A stretch of DNA of 64,000 bases from a virus, in IMG/VR virus record IMGVR_UViG_3300023184_000090, positions 1-64,000 of that record; one strand, given 5' to 3'. A model generated the notes under the pieces. That model saw nothing but the letters and a program-made list of their open reading frames with translations, was not told the DNA's origin and did not search any database. Within the stretch, counting starts at the first letter, position 1. The number at the start of each line of letters is the position of its first letter. Below are positions 9,274-17,703 of this stretch, one piece after another. A program made the translations under genes and the position numbers.

Positions 9274-10185
9274 TTACTCATCGTCCCAGTCAGACACAAT
9301 GTCGGCCAACTTGCTTTTCTTAGCAGGCACGGCAGACGGCTTGGCCGCAGTGCTACGCACTTCGGGTTCTTCGTCAGCTTCCGCCACAGGCGCAACGCTG
9401 GCTTTCTTCTCTACCACCGGGGGCTTGCCGGGGATAGCCAACACAGGCGCGGACTTCACTCCATCGCTTTGTGCCGTGGTCATAACGATTGCACGTTGCG
9501 CATCGGGGCTATCAGCCTGCGCCTTGACGACCTCGTACTCTTCTTCCGTCAACCAGCGGGTTGGCTTGAAGTGCAGCTTGGGGGCTTCGGCCTTAGTATC
9601 GAAGCGCATTTCGGTGACGATCTGCTCGGGGTTAACTGGCGGGTTCTGCACCGCCAAGAACCGGGCGTATGCCTGCAAAGGGCGCTTGTCGCCGTCTTCC
9701 TTACCAAACACCGAAGTGGCAGGCAACGTCAACTGCAACACATCCCCGGCGGGGTTGTTCTCCAGCACCACAGCCAAGCGCTGTTGGTAGCGGCAGGCGC
9801 GGCTATTGCCTTGACCAGAACCTGCCGCATTCTGCGGACAGTTCATGCAAGTCACCGATTGCTTGTGTTCAGCAGTCGGGTCGGGGCGCTCGCCGTCATT
9901 GCTCCAGCAATCAGGCCCGGTGATGTTGTCGGCATCGTATGATTTGGCGTAGAAGATGCGGCTCACCTTGGGGGCGGCTTTCACGATGATGACGTTCATG
10001 TGGCGCTCATCAATCGAGGCGATCTCTTTGCCTCCTGCTACTAAGCGAAACACACCGCCTTTGATGGAGATGCGTTTAACGCTGGATACGCCGCCGCCCG
10101 TGAGGGCTCTGGCGGTGTCTGACAACTCGTTGTTACGGGCAAATGCGGGGACGTTGCTGGGGGAAAAAAGTGTGATATTGGTCAT
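9274..10185 (-). CDS. Probable single-stranded DNA-binding protein
   Basis: 303 aa. Residues ~80-140 contain four Cys (CW..., then CMNC, then C before RYQQR) fitting a zinc site. The protein ends in a Pro/Ala/Lys linker and an acidic tip DIVSDWDDE, the signature tail by which phage and bacterial SSBs recruit partners. It would coat single-stranded DNA during replication alongside the polymerase and helicases in this operon. The start at 10185 sits 6 bases after the upstream stop, without an obvious Shine-Dalgarno, so translation is probably coupled. SSB assignment rests on architecture and context; an unrelated zinc-binding recombination mediator is possible. Confidence 0.6.
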   Translation of the reverse strand: MTNITLFSPSNVPAFARNNELSDTARALTGGGVSSVKRISIKGGVFRLVAGGKEIASIDERHMNVIIVKAAPKVSRIFYAKSYDADNITGPDCWSNDGERPDPTAEHKQSVTCMNCPQNAAGSGQGNSRACRYQQRLAVVLENNPAGDVLQLTLPATSVFGKEDGDKRPLQAYARFLAVQNPPVNPEQIVTEMRFDTKAEAPKLHFKPTRWLTEEEYEVVKAQADSPDAQRAIVMTTAQSDGVKSAPVLAIPGKPPVVEKKASVAPVAEADEEPEVRSTAAKPSAVPAKKSKLADIVSDWDDE

Positions 10186-10190
10186 GATGG

Positions 10191-10592
10191 TCAGGTGGGT
10201 TTGGTTATGACAACTTGAAACTCAGAGACTGAGTTCAAGCCCGGAGGGACTACTCCGGGATTTTCTTCAAGAAACGTGCGCATGTTGCCCTGTGCAATGC
10301 GCTTCTCTAACAAGTCAACGACACTGTGCTCAAGGATGAAGTCCTTGAACGATGCCCAGTCTTGTGTCGAGTAGCGCGTTGATGTGCGCATGCTCACAGT
10401 TCCGAAGGGGGTTTTGACCGTGGAGACGCCAAGCGCCTTCATCTGGTCTTTGATTGCAAACTTGATCTCGTCCTGTTGCGCTTTGAGTGTCTCCAACTTG
10501 GTGTCGTACTCTTGCGTCATGGTGTCGATCTCAGCTTTTATCTTACGGTAGATTTTCGTAAGCCTGTCGAGTGGTACAGCGGTTTCGCTCAA
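10191..10592 (-). CDS. Gp157/Gam-like coiled-coil protein
   Basis: 133 aa. An N-terminal coiled coil (residues ~8-45) is followed by DQMKALGVSTVKTPFGTVS, which resembles the core of siphovirus Gp157 proteins. Such proteins sit in phage recombination or replication modules, sometimes called host nuclease inhibitors. The start is TTG, supported by AGGAGA 6 bases upstream; no closer ATG fits. It lies between the SNF2 helicase and the SSB, consistent with a role in DNA metabolism. The family match is from memory of the motif and is tentative. Confidence 0.55.
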   Translation of the reverse strand: MSETAVPLDRLTKIYRKIKAEIDTMTQEYDTKLETLKAQQDEIKFAIKDQMKALGVSTVKTPFGTVSMRTSTRYSTQDWASFKDFILEHSVVDLLEKRIAQGNMRTFLEENPGVVPPGLNSVSEFQVVITKPT

Positions 10593-10659
10593 TTGCTTCT
10601 CCTGTTTTTTTGTCTAAGGTTGGACATGGTACACATTAAATTTGGTTTTGCAACTCCTT

Positions 10660-12219
10660 TCAAGAATTTATTTCTGCATCAAACATCTGGGTCAAAAGTA
10701 AGTTGTCGCTTACTTTGCCCTCCAAGGCTTTGAACATCTTTTTCTCGATGGGACTGCCCTCGATGTGGATGACTGTCACCTTGTCTGAGTTCTGCCCCTT
10801 GCGGTCAGCACGGGCTATGCACTGGATGTACTGCTCCACGCTCATCAACGGGCCGTAGAACACAACGGTGTCAGCGGCAGTCAGGGTAATCCCGTGGGCC
10901 GTAGCCTGCGGCTGCATAACCAACACGCGGGGGTCTGGTTCGTTTTGGAATCGTCGGATGATGTCTGCGCGTTTTGGTGGTGTGATTGAGCCGTGAATGC
11001 ACTCAGCGGTTATGTGGCGCTTGAGCAAGTGCGTGTGAATGGTGTCGATGGTGCTACGAAACAGCGCAAAGATAAGTACCTTGCGGTCGGTCTCTTCCAA
11101 GATTTCTTCAAGCACACCCAAGCGCGGCGCGGAATCAAACTCAACCACTTCCTTCTCGTCTGTGTAGGCCGCACCACAACTGATTTGAAGCAGCTTGCTT
11201 AACGCTGCTGCCGCGTTGACTGCGGTGATCGTCTCGCCTGCGGCTTGCACAAGCATGCGGTCTTTGAGGAGGTTGTAGTACTTGGCTTGCTGCGGAGTCA
11301 GCGGCACTTCGCGTGTGGTGGTCAGCACAGGCGGTAGGTCTAAGCACTGCGCTTTGGTATAGCGTATGGCGGGTTGCAATGCTTCGTGTACCAGATCGGG
11401 GGCGTTGGCTTTCGGTGCCCACTTGTACATGGTGACTTTGTTCATCACCATATCGCGCCATCCTGTGTACAGGCGGGGGATTCCATCGGGGTTGACAATT
11501 TTGGCCAGCCCGTATGCGTCAGCAGGAGACTGAGACGCTGGTGTGCCTGTCATCATCCACACATGTGTGTCGGCCCTGAGTATGGACTTGAGCGCCTTCC
11601 AGCGCTTAGTGGTCACGGTCTTGTACGCGTTGGCCTCGTCCACGATCACCAGATCAAAGCGCCCGTCATTGACGATCTCAGACGCAATCAGATTTAACCC
11701 ATCGTAGTTGGCAATTACGAATTCGTAATCTTGCTGAATCATCTCAATGCGGCGGCTAGCCTGCGCGTGGTGCGCGATGATGGCAGAGCGATGGATGACG
11801 CTGCTGTTCAGGTCTGCCAACCATGCGGACTGCATGATGGATAGTGGGCACAGCACCAACACCCGTCGAATGTCTCCGCGCTGCATCAAGTAGTCTGCTG
11901 CCCATAGTGCGGATAGCGTCTTGCCTGTGCCGGGTTCGGAGAACACAAACGCTTTGCGGTGCATGGTCAAAAACGCAGAGGTCTCTTTCTGGTGCGCCAT
12001 GGGTTTGTACCTACCGGGCCAAGCGTAGCGCCGCATGATGGGCGAAGGCACGTCTTTGACGCCAAGGTTCTTCAACACACGCGCTTCATCCAACCCCCAG
12101 AAGACTGCAACATCAAAGCCGCCATCAGCGCGAGGCATGATTTTGGACTTGGGGATGATGCTGTACTTCTGAGGGTTTCGTGTGCTAAACAGTAGTGCTT
12201 TGTCTTCTATGATTTGCAT
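10660..12219 (-). CDS. SNF2-type DEAD/H-box helicase
   Basis: 519 aa. Superfamily 2 motifs in order: Walker A EPGTGKT near residue 97, DEAN (VIVDEANAY) near 192, TGTP near 225 and the C-terminal lobe with ARADRKGQ near 470. Phage proteins of this type remodel or unwind duplex DNA during replication and recombination. ATG start at 12219 has GAGAAG upstream, a leader context (GAGAAGCAA) shared with several neighbours. It is full length for a stand-alone phage SNF2 helicase; no extra nuclease domain is visible. Confidence 0.88.
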   Translation of the reverse strand: MQIIEDKALLFSTRNPQKYSIIPKSKIMPRADGGFDVAVFWGLDEARVLKNLGVKDVPSPIMRRYAWPGRYKPMAHQKETSAFLTMHRKAFVFSEPGTGKTLSALWAADYLMQRGDIRRVLVLCPLSIMQSAWLADLNSSVIHRSAIIAHHAQASRRIEMIQQDYEFVIANYDGLNLIASEIVNDGRFDLVIVDEANAYKTVTTKRWKALKSILRADTHVWMMTGTPASQSPADAYGLAKIVNPDGIPRLYTGWRDMVMNKVTMYKWAPKANAPDLVHEALQPAIRYTKAQCLDLPPVLTTTREVPLTPQQAKYYNLLKDRMLVQAAGETITAVNAAAALSKLLQISCGAAYTDEKEVVEFDSAPRLGVLEEILEETDRKVLIFALFRSTIDTIHTHLLKRHITAECIHGSITPPKRADIIRRFQNEPDPRVLVMQPQATAHGITLTAADTVVFYGPLMSVEQYIQCIARADRKGQNSDKVTVIHIEGSPIEKKMFKALEGKVSDNLLLTQMFDAEINS

Positions 12220-12232
12220 TTGCTTCTCGGGT

Positions 12233-12343
12233 TTATTTTTTTCCTAACGCCAACGCTTGTTCCCAAACGAATTTGGCTACGTTGTAGCCGATGAGCTGTT
12301 GCTCTGCGACCGTTATGGTTCGCCACCATTCCTCGAATGTCAT
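12233..12343 (-). CDS. TFEEWW micro-protein
   Basis: 36 aa starting MTFEEWWRTITVAEQQLIG. I prefer this internal ATG to the longer frame starting at 12484 because GGGAGAAGCAA stands directly upstream, and because small phage proteins beginning MTFEEWW with this length are familiar to me. It follows the HNH-like gene by 13 bases and precedes the SNF2 helicase by 13 bases. Amphipathic and Trp-rich; function unknown. Confidence 0.65.
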   Translation of the reverse strand: MTFEEWWRTITVAEQQLIGYNVAKFVWEQALALGKK

Positions 12344-12356
12344 TTGCTTCTCCCGG

Positions 12357-12617
12357 TTATTTAACTGAGTGGTTTTTTGTCCTGTCAAAAGTGCGGTTTG
12401 CTGATGCGGGTTTAACTCGGAGGTTGCTACGCACCGTCTTGCCGCCTTTGTCCACAGGCTTCTTGTGATCGACATCCATGCCATCGCCCTTGTGCACTAA
12501 GCCTTCTTTCATCAGCATAGCGCGGGCTTTGTTTCGCTCGGCCCGCTTCTTGATGACATCTGGTTTCTGCGCATATGCGGGATAGGTGTCGCGGTCTTTG
12601 GGGTTTTTGTAAGGCAT
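12357..12617 (-). CDS. Small HNH-endonuclease-like protein
   Basis: 86 aa starting MPYKNPKDR, with AAAGGA 7 bases upstream; an ATG five codons earlier has no ribosome site. The core MDVDHKKPVDKGG..N matches the DH..P...GG...N part of HNH nucleases, found in a family of tiny basic phage proteins. The first Cys pairs of classical HNH zinc fingers are absent, so it may be a reduced HNH enzyme or a DNA-binding relic. It lies downstream of the PD-(D/E)XK nuclease. Confidence 0.7.
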   Translation of the reverse strand: MPYKNPKDRDTYPAYAQKPDVIKKRAERNKARAMLMKEGLVHKGDGMDVDHKKPVDKGGKTVRSNLRVKPASANRTFDRTKNHSVK

Positions 12618-12628
12618 GAATGTTCCTT

Positions 12629-13294
12629 TCAATGTTTCGGGTTGTATTCACAGGTTTTCACAGGACACCACGGGCACAAGCCAGAGGACTTGGGGTTCCA
12701 GGTATTTGAAGCGAAGCACGCTTCAAGTCTGGCTACGCGCTCACGGTAATTCCACCACTCAGCATCCGCCTCTTCCACGGCCATGCTGTGCTTGACCATA
12801 TCATTTTTCACCACAAATAACAACGCCGAACTGACCTTGCGTATGTGGGGGAAGTGCTTGAACACCATGAGGGACATGAGCTTTAGCTGGTCACGATCTG
12901 GGTATTTGTTGTTGCCTGTTTTGTAGTCAACTACCCGCGCTGTAAGGTTGTCGTCATCAATGATGAGCAAGTCCGCAATGCCCCTGACCCACCTGCCCTT
13001 GTTGTTGAAGTCACACGGTTGCAAGTCCGGGGTGATGCCCATCTCGTACTCGCACAGCTTCCTGCCCGGCATGGCCATCAACACATCAAGCGCTCCCTTG
13101 GCGTAGTCAAACTCAGGGGGCAGGGGTACGCCATCTCGAATGTAGACCTCCGCCGCTGTGTGAAAGCTTGTGCCGTAGCGTGTTGCCTCAGTCTCCTGAA
13201 ATGGGAAGTTGTTGAGCACATTTACCTCATGGTATCTGCGGGGGCATCCCTCAAAGTTTTTAAGAGCGCTGTGGCTCCACGTTACAGGTTTCAT
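12629..13294 (-). CDS. PD-(D/E)XK nuclease of Cas4/RecB type with predicted iron-sulfur cluster
   Basis: 221 aa. The core GIADLLIIDDDN..VVDYKTG near residues 105-130 carries the D...(D/E)xK catalytic set, and QLKLMS follows as the usual Q motif. One Cys near the N-terminus (FEGCPRR) and three near the C-terminus (LCPWCPVKTC) match the four-Cys iron-sulfur latch of Cas4 and AddB. It likely processes DNA ends in phage recombination or degrades DNA. No CRISPR array or other Cas gene is present. The ATG overlaps the stop of the upstream metallopeptidase. Confidence 0.85.
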   Translation of the reverse strand: MKPVTWSHSALKNFEGCPRRYHEVNVLNNFPFQETEATRYGTSFHTAAEVYIRDGVPLPPEFDYAKGALDVLMAMPGRKLCEYEMGITPDLQPCDFNNKGRWVRGIADLLIIDDDNLTARVVDYKTGNNKYPDRDQLKLMSLMVFKHFPHIRKVSSALLFVVKNDMVKHSMAVEEADAEWWNYRERVARLEACFASNTWNPKSSGLCPWCPVKTCEYNPKH

Positions 13295-13602
13295 TAGAAC
13301 TTCGCGCTTTCTATGGCTATGGCAAGTCGGGCAGCAAAACCTTCTACAAAGTCTTCTCGGCTGTTGAGTTTGTGTTCACGCATGTCCTCAAGGATGGCGT
13401 GCACCAGCTCATGCCAGAAAGTTTCTTTGACCGAATCAGATGAGAACTTACGTCCTGTTCGGTTGTTTCGCAAACCAATCTTTATTTTCTGTTCGGGGTA
13501 GTGAACGCGCCCCATGTCGTCTTTGTCCTTCATGGCCTCGACAACCTCGACGCTGTACCACTTGTCCCCCACCTTTACTTTCTTTGGTAGTGTTATTTCC
13601 AT
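13294..13602 (-). CDS. Small zinc metallopeptidase-like protein (HELVH)
   Basis: 102 aa. A single domain with HELVHAIL near residues 64-71 and downstream REDFVEGFA, in which Glu could be the third zinc ligand, as in gluzincins. The N-terminal half is a small beta-rich region. Similar small HExxH proteins occur next to replication genes in many phages, but their substrate is unknown. It starts right after the DNA polymerase stop (GGAGAAG 13 bases upstream) and its stop overlaps the start of the nuclease gene. Confidence 0.7.
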   Translation of the reverse strand: MEITLPKKVKVGDKWYSVEVVEAMKDKDDMGRVHYPEQKIKIGLRNNRTGRKFSSDSVKETFWHELVHAILEDMREHKLNSREDFVEGFAARLAIAIESAKF

Positions 13603-15570
13603 TTAGTTCTTTGCTTCTCCATATCTACGGTGAGCACCACCGTCAGCGGACAAGGGAATACCGGGCATGTAGCGCGGCTCCATAGTCATTTGCTCCAAGA
13701 CCCAAGTCTTGGCTTCTTCCACCTCACTGTCGGGCACGAGCGCAATCAACTCATCGTGCACCGTTCCAACCACGGGGTATCTTTTACCAACCCGCAGCAT
13801 TCCGTCTGTCATTACCACCCGCGCCAAAGCTTGGGTCACATTGTTCGTTATCTTTCCAGCATACAACTTGGTAGCGTCTGGCCCGTATACCCACTGGCTC
13901 CTACCTTTTTCGTCTTTGACTTCACGCAGATCGGGATAGCGCAAGCACATCCCGTTTGGCAATTCTATTTCACCCTGCCTGAATGTCAAGCACTTGTAGG
14001 TGTGTTCTTTGCCGTTGACCAAAGCCGACACCAACAGGCTGGAACACATATCCCAGAATGAGACAACAGGATACGCCGTGGCACGGTATATATCAATGAT
14101 GCGTTTGGCTGCAATGGCATGGTGCACCAACTCCGAGTAGGTGCATGTGTGCGGGATATCCCTTAGTTTGATCTCTGTTTCAGACCACTCCAAGAACCGC
14201 TCGGCCATGTCCTTGTTGACGTTCAACGCTTTAGAGAACGCCCTCTCGTAGCGAACTGGGGGAGCCCCAAGGAACCCCGTAAGAAGCTGTGACGCGAACG
14301 ATGACCAGCCCAGCCCATAGCCGCAGCCCAGTAACGCGCTCTTCGCAGATTGCCGCAGGTCAGGATGAGACTCTTTAGTAAGGCCGGGTATGTTGAACAT
14401 CTGACTTCCGAATGCCGCGTAAGGGTCACCTCCAGCCCGGAAGATGTTGAGCATATCGTCGTAGTCAGCCAGCCACGCGAGTACTCGCGGCTCAATCTGC
14501 GAGAGGTCGCCAACGACGAGTTGGTAGCCATCGGGAGCCATAATCGCTTTACGTAAGAACGACTTTCGCTTGAGGTTTTGCATGTTGATGGCGGACCCCT
14601 TAGCTGCCGTCCATCGCCCAGTCTGAGCACCGTAGTACGAAAGCGGAACCGGGAGCGCACCTCGTTGACTGATGTCAAGGAAGCGCTGCGCTCTTGTCCG
14701 TTCGGTTGTTGACTTGACCTTGAGACGTGCTTCACAAAGGAGCGCAACATCTTCGTTTGCACCATTGAGGAGGGCTTGGAAGAGCGCATCGTCTTTTGCC
14801 AGGGCAAGCGTTTGCTTACCCGTGGTCTTACTGATTTTTGTCGGGGGTGTAACGCCAAGGTTTGTAAGAATCTGCGCAAACTTAGGGTTTGACGCCAGCT
14901 CAGACTCATTGATGTTAAGACGTTGTAGTAGCGCTTCACGTATGTTTCCTTCCTCTGTTAATGCTTGTATCAACATCTTCTGGTCAAGCTGCAACACTGG
15001 GCGTGTGTACATCTTGAGCGTCATGTCAATAAGGTGTAGTTCCGATCTAGGGTAGCCCGCCGAGAGTCTTTCGAATATTTGTTCGCAGAGATATACGTCG
15101 TGCTGACAATACTCAGCAAGTTCTCTTTCTGTCTCAGGCTCAAGGACGGCCAGTCCATCGGTACTATGTACGGCTCTCCCTTTGGGGGGAAGACCAAAAT
15201 CTCCTGCCAGTTTGGCGAGGGAATTGCCAACCTCCACGCCGCGTAAAGCTCGTGCCATTGATAGGGTATCAAAGATGAAGACGGGGTGGCAGTTGTATCG
15301 CCACTCAAGAATGGAAATATCGAATTGGGCGTTATGTGCAAGCACGGCGGTTCGTCCCCAGTCGATGCCAGAAAAGTACTCAGATAAATCTGATCCTCTA
15401 ACCCATTCAATCGGCTCGTCGCTTCCGAACTCATGTGTACAGGCTCCGAAAGCCACGAACTTATTGTCACGTATGTACTCCTCGGTTGTCATCTTGGACA
15501 GCGTGTAGTCCTTGCTACTCCATCTTGTTTCAAAGTCGATGCTCAGTATTCTGTCGAATGGTTTACTCAA
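13603..15570 (-). CDS. Family A DNA polymerase with 3'-5' exonuclease domain
   Basis: 655 aa. Proofreading domain: SIDFET near residue 10 (ExoI), AHNAQFDISILEW near 80-92 (ExoII) and YCQHDV near 158 (ExoIII, DEDDy type). Polymerase domain: motif A DLSQIEPRVLAW near 352, motif B RQSAKSALLGCGYG near 405 and motif C TVHDEL near 600. All catalytic acids are visible, so the enzyme should be active. The start is TTG inside the overlap with the stop of the upstream gene (AATTGAG), with GAGG upstream. It is the main replicative polymerase candidate; there is no 5'-nuclease domain. Confidence 0.95.
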   Translation of the reverse strand: MSKPFDRILSIDFETRWSSKDYTLSKMTTEEYIRDNKFVAFGACTHEFGSDEPIEWVRGSDLSEYFSGIDWGRTAVLAHNAQFDISILEWRYNCHPVFIFDTLSMARALRGVEVGNSLAKLAGDFGLPPKGRAVHSTDGLAVLEPETERELAEYCQHDVYLCEQIFERLSAGYPRSELHLIDMTLKMYTRPVLQLDQKMLIQALTEEGNIREALLQRLNINESELASNPKFAQILTNLGVTPPTKISKTTGKQTLALAKDDALFQALLNGANEDVALLCEARLKVKSTTERTRAQRFLDISQRGALPVPLSYYGAQTGRWTAAKGSAINMQNLKRKSFLRKAIMAPDGYQLVVGDLSQIEPRVLAWLADYDDMLNIFRAGGDPYAAFGSQMFNIPGLTKESHPDLRQSAKSALLGCGYGLGWSSFASQLLTGFLGAPPVRYERAFSKALNVNKDMAERFLEWSETEIKLRDIPHTCTYSELVHHAIAAKRIIDIYRATAYPVVSFWDMCSSLLVSALVNGKEHTYKCLTFRQGEIELPNGMCLRYPDLREVKDEKGRSQWVYGPDATKLYAGKITNNVTQALARVVMTDGMLRVGKRYPVVGTVHDELIALVPDSEVEEAKTWVLEQMTMEPRYMPGIPLSADGGAHRRYGEAKN

Positions 15571-15842
15571 TTCATGGCCTCTTTGGGTGGTGCTTCACGC
15601 ATGTTGATGTAGTTAAAGAAGTTGTCCGCTGCCAGCAGCAGCGTGGCGGCATCCATCTCGTTGCAGTTGACCGTGACCACGCTGGCGCTCTCATCGGTCA
15701 GGTCGCCCAGCACAATGACAGCAGCGTGCTTGTCCTCGGCGTAGCACTGGAGCAGTGAGTACACCAGCATTTTGAAATGGTCCTTCTGGGCATCGGTCAT
15801 AGATGCCACGCGGCGTTCTATGTCCTCTTGTGTTATTCGCAT
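15567..15842 (-). CDS. Conserved-type phage protein, unknown function
   Basis: 91 aa, acidic and helical. AAAGGA lies upstream of the ATG. The first ten codons overlap the VRR-NUC gene end, and its stop overlaps the TTG start of the polymerase, implying tight translational coupling with both. The central VTVNCNEMDAATLLLAAD region is hydrophobic enough for a compact alpha/beta fold. I do not recognise a function; the position suggests an accessory to DNA replication. Confidence 0.65.
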   Translation of the reverse strand: MRITQEDIERRVASMTDAQKDHFKMLVYSLLQCYAEDKHAAVIVLGDLTDESASVVTVNCNEMDAATLLLAADNFFNYINMREAPPKEAMN

Positions 15843-16132
15843 AGCAGTTCCTTTAAAGTTTGTTTTACCAATTCAATGTTCTCCTCGTTGATAACCAGCG
15901 CCGTCCCCCCGGCCTGCTGTATCTTGGCCAACTCCATGTCTTGCAGCGCGGTGGTCTTGCCTTTGCCCGCCTTGCACTCGATGGCGATGAACGTGCCGAA
16001 GTAACAGCAGATGATGTCTGGTATGCCCGCCCTGCCCATGCCGTTTTGCACAGGCGAGAAGTGGTACACCGCGTTGTCGTCAAGCAGCCGCTTGACTGCC
16101 TTCTTCACTTTGGCTTCGGGGGTCATGGCCAT
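15833..16132 (-). CDS. VRR-NUC domain nuclease
   Basis: 99 aa, the usual size of stand-alone phage VRR-NUC proteins. Key residues of this PD-(D/E)XK subfamily are visible: GRAGIPDIIC with the catalytic Asp, then FIAIECKAGKG with E-x-K, and LQD downstream. These enzymes act on branched DNA or flaps. GAAGGAAAC precedes the ATG. It overlaps the upstream HTH gene by 53 bases, unusually long for this operon. Confidence 0.88.
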   Translation of the reverse strand: MAMTPEAKVKKAVKRLLDDNAVYHFSPVQNGMGRAGIPDIICCYFGTFIAIECKAGKGKTTALQDMELAKIQQAGGTALVINEENIELVKQTLKELLCE

Positions 16133-16298
16133 TTTGTTTCCTTCGCTTCTTAAAAAAGTATTTGACTACTTCATAGTCTACGCCGAATCGTTCGGCAATG
16201 GCCCTCATTGACATGCCCTGCTCACGCAACACCAATGCTCGGCGTGCATCAATCAGTGTGGGTTTGCGCCCACTCCCCGGTCTTGCGCCCCCTTTCAT
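16080..16298 (-). CDS. Small HTH protein with GGARPGSGRKP N-terminus
   Basis: 72 aa. It begins MKGGARPGSGRKPT, a basic leader seen in small terminase-like and phage DNA-binding proteins, then has a helix-turn-helix (MSMRAIAERFGVDYEVVKYFF). It could be a regulator or a recombination accessory. The start overlaps the stop of the 221-aa gene (ATGA), with AAGGAGAAC upstream. The last ~18 codons overlap VRR-NUC in another frame. Confidence 0.65.
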   Translation of the reverse strand: MKGGARPGSGRKPTLIDARRALVLREQGMSMRAIAERFGVDYEVVKYFFKKRRKQNGHDPRSQSEEGSQAAA

Positions 16299-16960
16299 GT
16301 GTTCTCCTTGAATTGATAATCTTTAAAGACGGTTCCCCTGCTTGCATCGCCTTTCCAGCATTCGTTTACCCATCCCCGCTTGCCTGACTTGTAAGTACGC
16401 CAATGTCCACGAACCTGATGACGGCGTGGTGTTGCGTGGGTTCCGCCTTGATAATCATTTTTTGGTTTAGGCGATTCAATTTCCACTGTATTCCAGTCAA
16501 AACTTAAAGCGGGTTTGCCTTTTGATTGACGCTTTTGATTGATAAATGTGCGCTTTGGTGTGGGGCGATAACCCTGCGATTGATGAGCAAGTTTTATCAA
16601 CACTGCAAGCACCATTCGGTGGACAGGTTTAATATCTTCAAGGGTTATTTCTTTGTCCTTCTGATAAATTCTGAAGCCTTCTCCGGTAGAAACATAAGCA
16701 TATGGAGAAAAGTATTTGCCGCCATGCCACATGGAGCAACCGCCCACAGTTATTGAATCATCGCCCCTTAAAAGCCAAAGAGCAAAGTCTTTTCCTTGCG
16801 TATCCAAGCCAACAATTCCCGTTCTTTTTGAAGGTAAATTCATCAAAAAATCTGCGGGAACTTTTGTGTCAAGTACAGGCTCCATTTGCCCAACATCAAA
16901 CCACAAAGCAGTTTCTGGCTCAGGCGCAAACTTTACGGCCTTGCAAACCAATGGAGTCAT
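16295..16960 (-). CDS. Conserved-type phage protein with RGHWR motif, unknown function
   Basis: 221 aa. N-terminal half is a mixed alpha/beta region. The C-terminal half has RRHQVRGHWRTYKSGKRG followed by W..E.W.GD, a basic aromatic module I have met in uncharacterised proteobacterial phage proteins. Basic character suggests nucleic acid binding, but this is inference. ATGA overlaps link it to the genes on both sides. Base composition is more AT-rich than the polymerase region downstream. Confidence 0.65.
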   Translation of the reverse strand: MTPLVCKAVKFAPEPETALWFDVGQMEPVLDTKVPADFLMNLPSKRTGIVGLDTQGKDFALWLLRGDDSITVGGCSMWHGGKYFSPYAYVSTGEGFRIYQKDKEITLEDIKPVHRMVLAVLIKLAHQSQGYRPTPKRTFINQKRQSKGKPALSFDWNTVEIESPKPKNDYQGGTHATPRRHQVRGHWRTYKSGKRGWVNECWKGDASRGTVFKDYQFKENT

Positions 16961-17085
16961 TGCGGATTCTCCTCGTCATCAAAAGACATTTCAGGTGGAT
17001 GTGAAATGTCATCATGGACAATAACGCCAAACTCATTTGCCAGCAAAAATCTGCCGCACACTATGCAGTAATAACCTTCTGTCAT
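16957..17085 (-). CDS. 42-aa zinc-ribbon-like micro-protein
   Basis: MTEGYYCIVCGRFLLANEFG begins this 42-residue frame. The CIVC pair resembles half a zinc ribbon. GAGGAGAAGAACAC lies right before the ATG, an excellent ribosome site, and both ends overlap neighbours by ATGA, the pattern of every real gene here. Function unknown; perhaps a small adaptor that binds host machinery. Confidence 0.7.
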   Translation of the reverse strand: MTEGYYCIVCGRFLLANEFGVIVHDDISHPPEMSFDDEENPQ

Positions 17086-17546
17086 GTGTTCTTCTCCTCG
17101 GCGTAGCCGTTCTTTTGCTTGAGTTTGGCTTCAATGGCTCTAACGCATTTCAATCCAGTTGGTGTCCAAGGGTATTCACCTGCACATTCGTGCATCTCCT
17201 CATCCGTCAGCCCTACCCATGTGCGCTGTGGTGGGTGGGTGTAGAGAGGTTCAACCCAACCTTTATGGTTTGGGTTTCTTTTATTCCAAACATCTGCGTA
17301 AGTTTCGTTGTCCTCATAAGAACAATAAAAATACAAACCCTCACCATCAAATGTGCGCCACGCCACAGGCTCTTGCTCTGCATAAGCCTCCTTGTACAAG
17401 CCCAGCCGTTCATTTTCATTGTGCAAGGCTTGAAGTGCTTTCTCTTGTGCCAATCGTGCGTTGAGTCTCGCAACCTCACCTTCCAAACCCCTTATGACAA
17501 TCTTGAATGCATTGGCTTCGCAGTGTTTTTCACAAGTGTCAGTCAT
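17082..17546 (-). CDS. EPVAW/PLYTHP-type phage protein
   Basis: 154 aa from the ATG at 17546, which has AGAGGAGAAC upstream; a longer frame to 17600 lacks one. After an N-terminal coiled coil (residues ~10-45) comes EPVAWRTFDGEG, then VEPLYTHPPQ and WVGLTDEEMHEC. This EPVA...PLYTHP pattern is common in phages of beta-proteobacteria, but no function has been assigned to my knowledge. Overlaps both neighbours by a few bases. Confidence 0.75.
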   Translation of the reverse strand: MTDTCEKHCEANAFKIVIRGLEGEVARLNARLAQEKALQALHNENERLGLYKEAYAEQEPVAWRTFDGEGLYFYCSYEDNETYADVWNKRNPNHKGWVEPLYTHPPQRTWVGLTDEEMHECAGEYPWTPTGLKCVRAIEAKLKQKNGYAEEKNT

Positions 17547-17703
17547 GCTTGTTCTCCTCTGGTTGTTGTGGAAAAGTTGATGTAACAAATCGCACAGCAC
17601 TGTCTCCGTCTTGAATCAGCACCGTTACTGTTGCCGCTTGCAAATTTTTGCCATAAACCAACCTCAAGCTTTCCCAAAGTTTTTGCATTTCATCTTTAGT
17701 CAT
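17539..17703 (-). CDS. 54-aa micro-protein, unknown
   Basis: Frame starts MTKDEMQKLWESLRLVYG. It overlaps the stop of the upstream gene (CATGACTAA) and its own stop overlaps the next start, in keeping with the coupled chain. The N-terminal half is an amphipathic helix, the rest beta-like (ATVTVLIQDGDSAVRF). No recognisable family. Confidence 0.6.
   Translation of the reverse strand: MTKDEMQKLWESLRLVYGKNLQAATVTVLIQDGDSAVRFVTSTFPQQPEENKHD

Noticed and set aside
12344-12484. Longer N-terminus for the TFEEWW protein
   Set aside because: It would overlap the HNH-like gene almost fully, and the internal ATG has the ribosome site.
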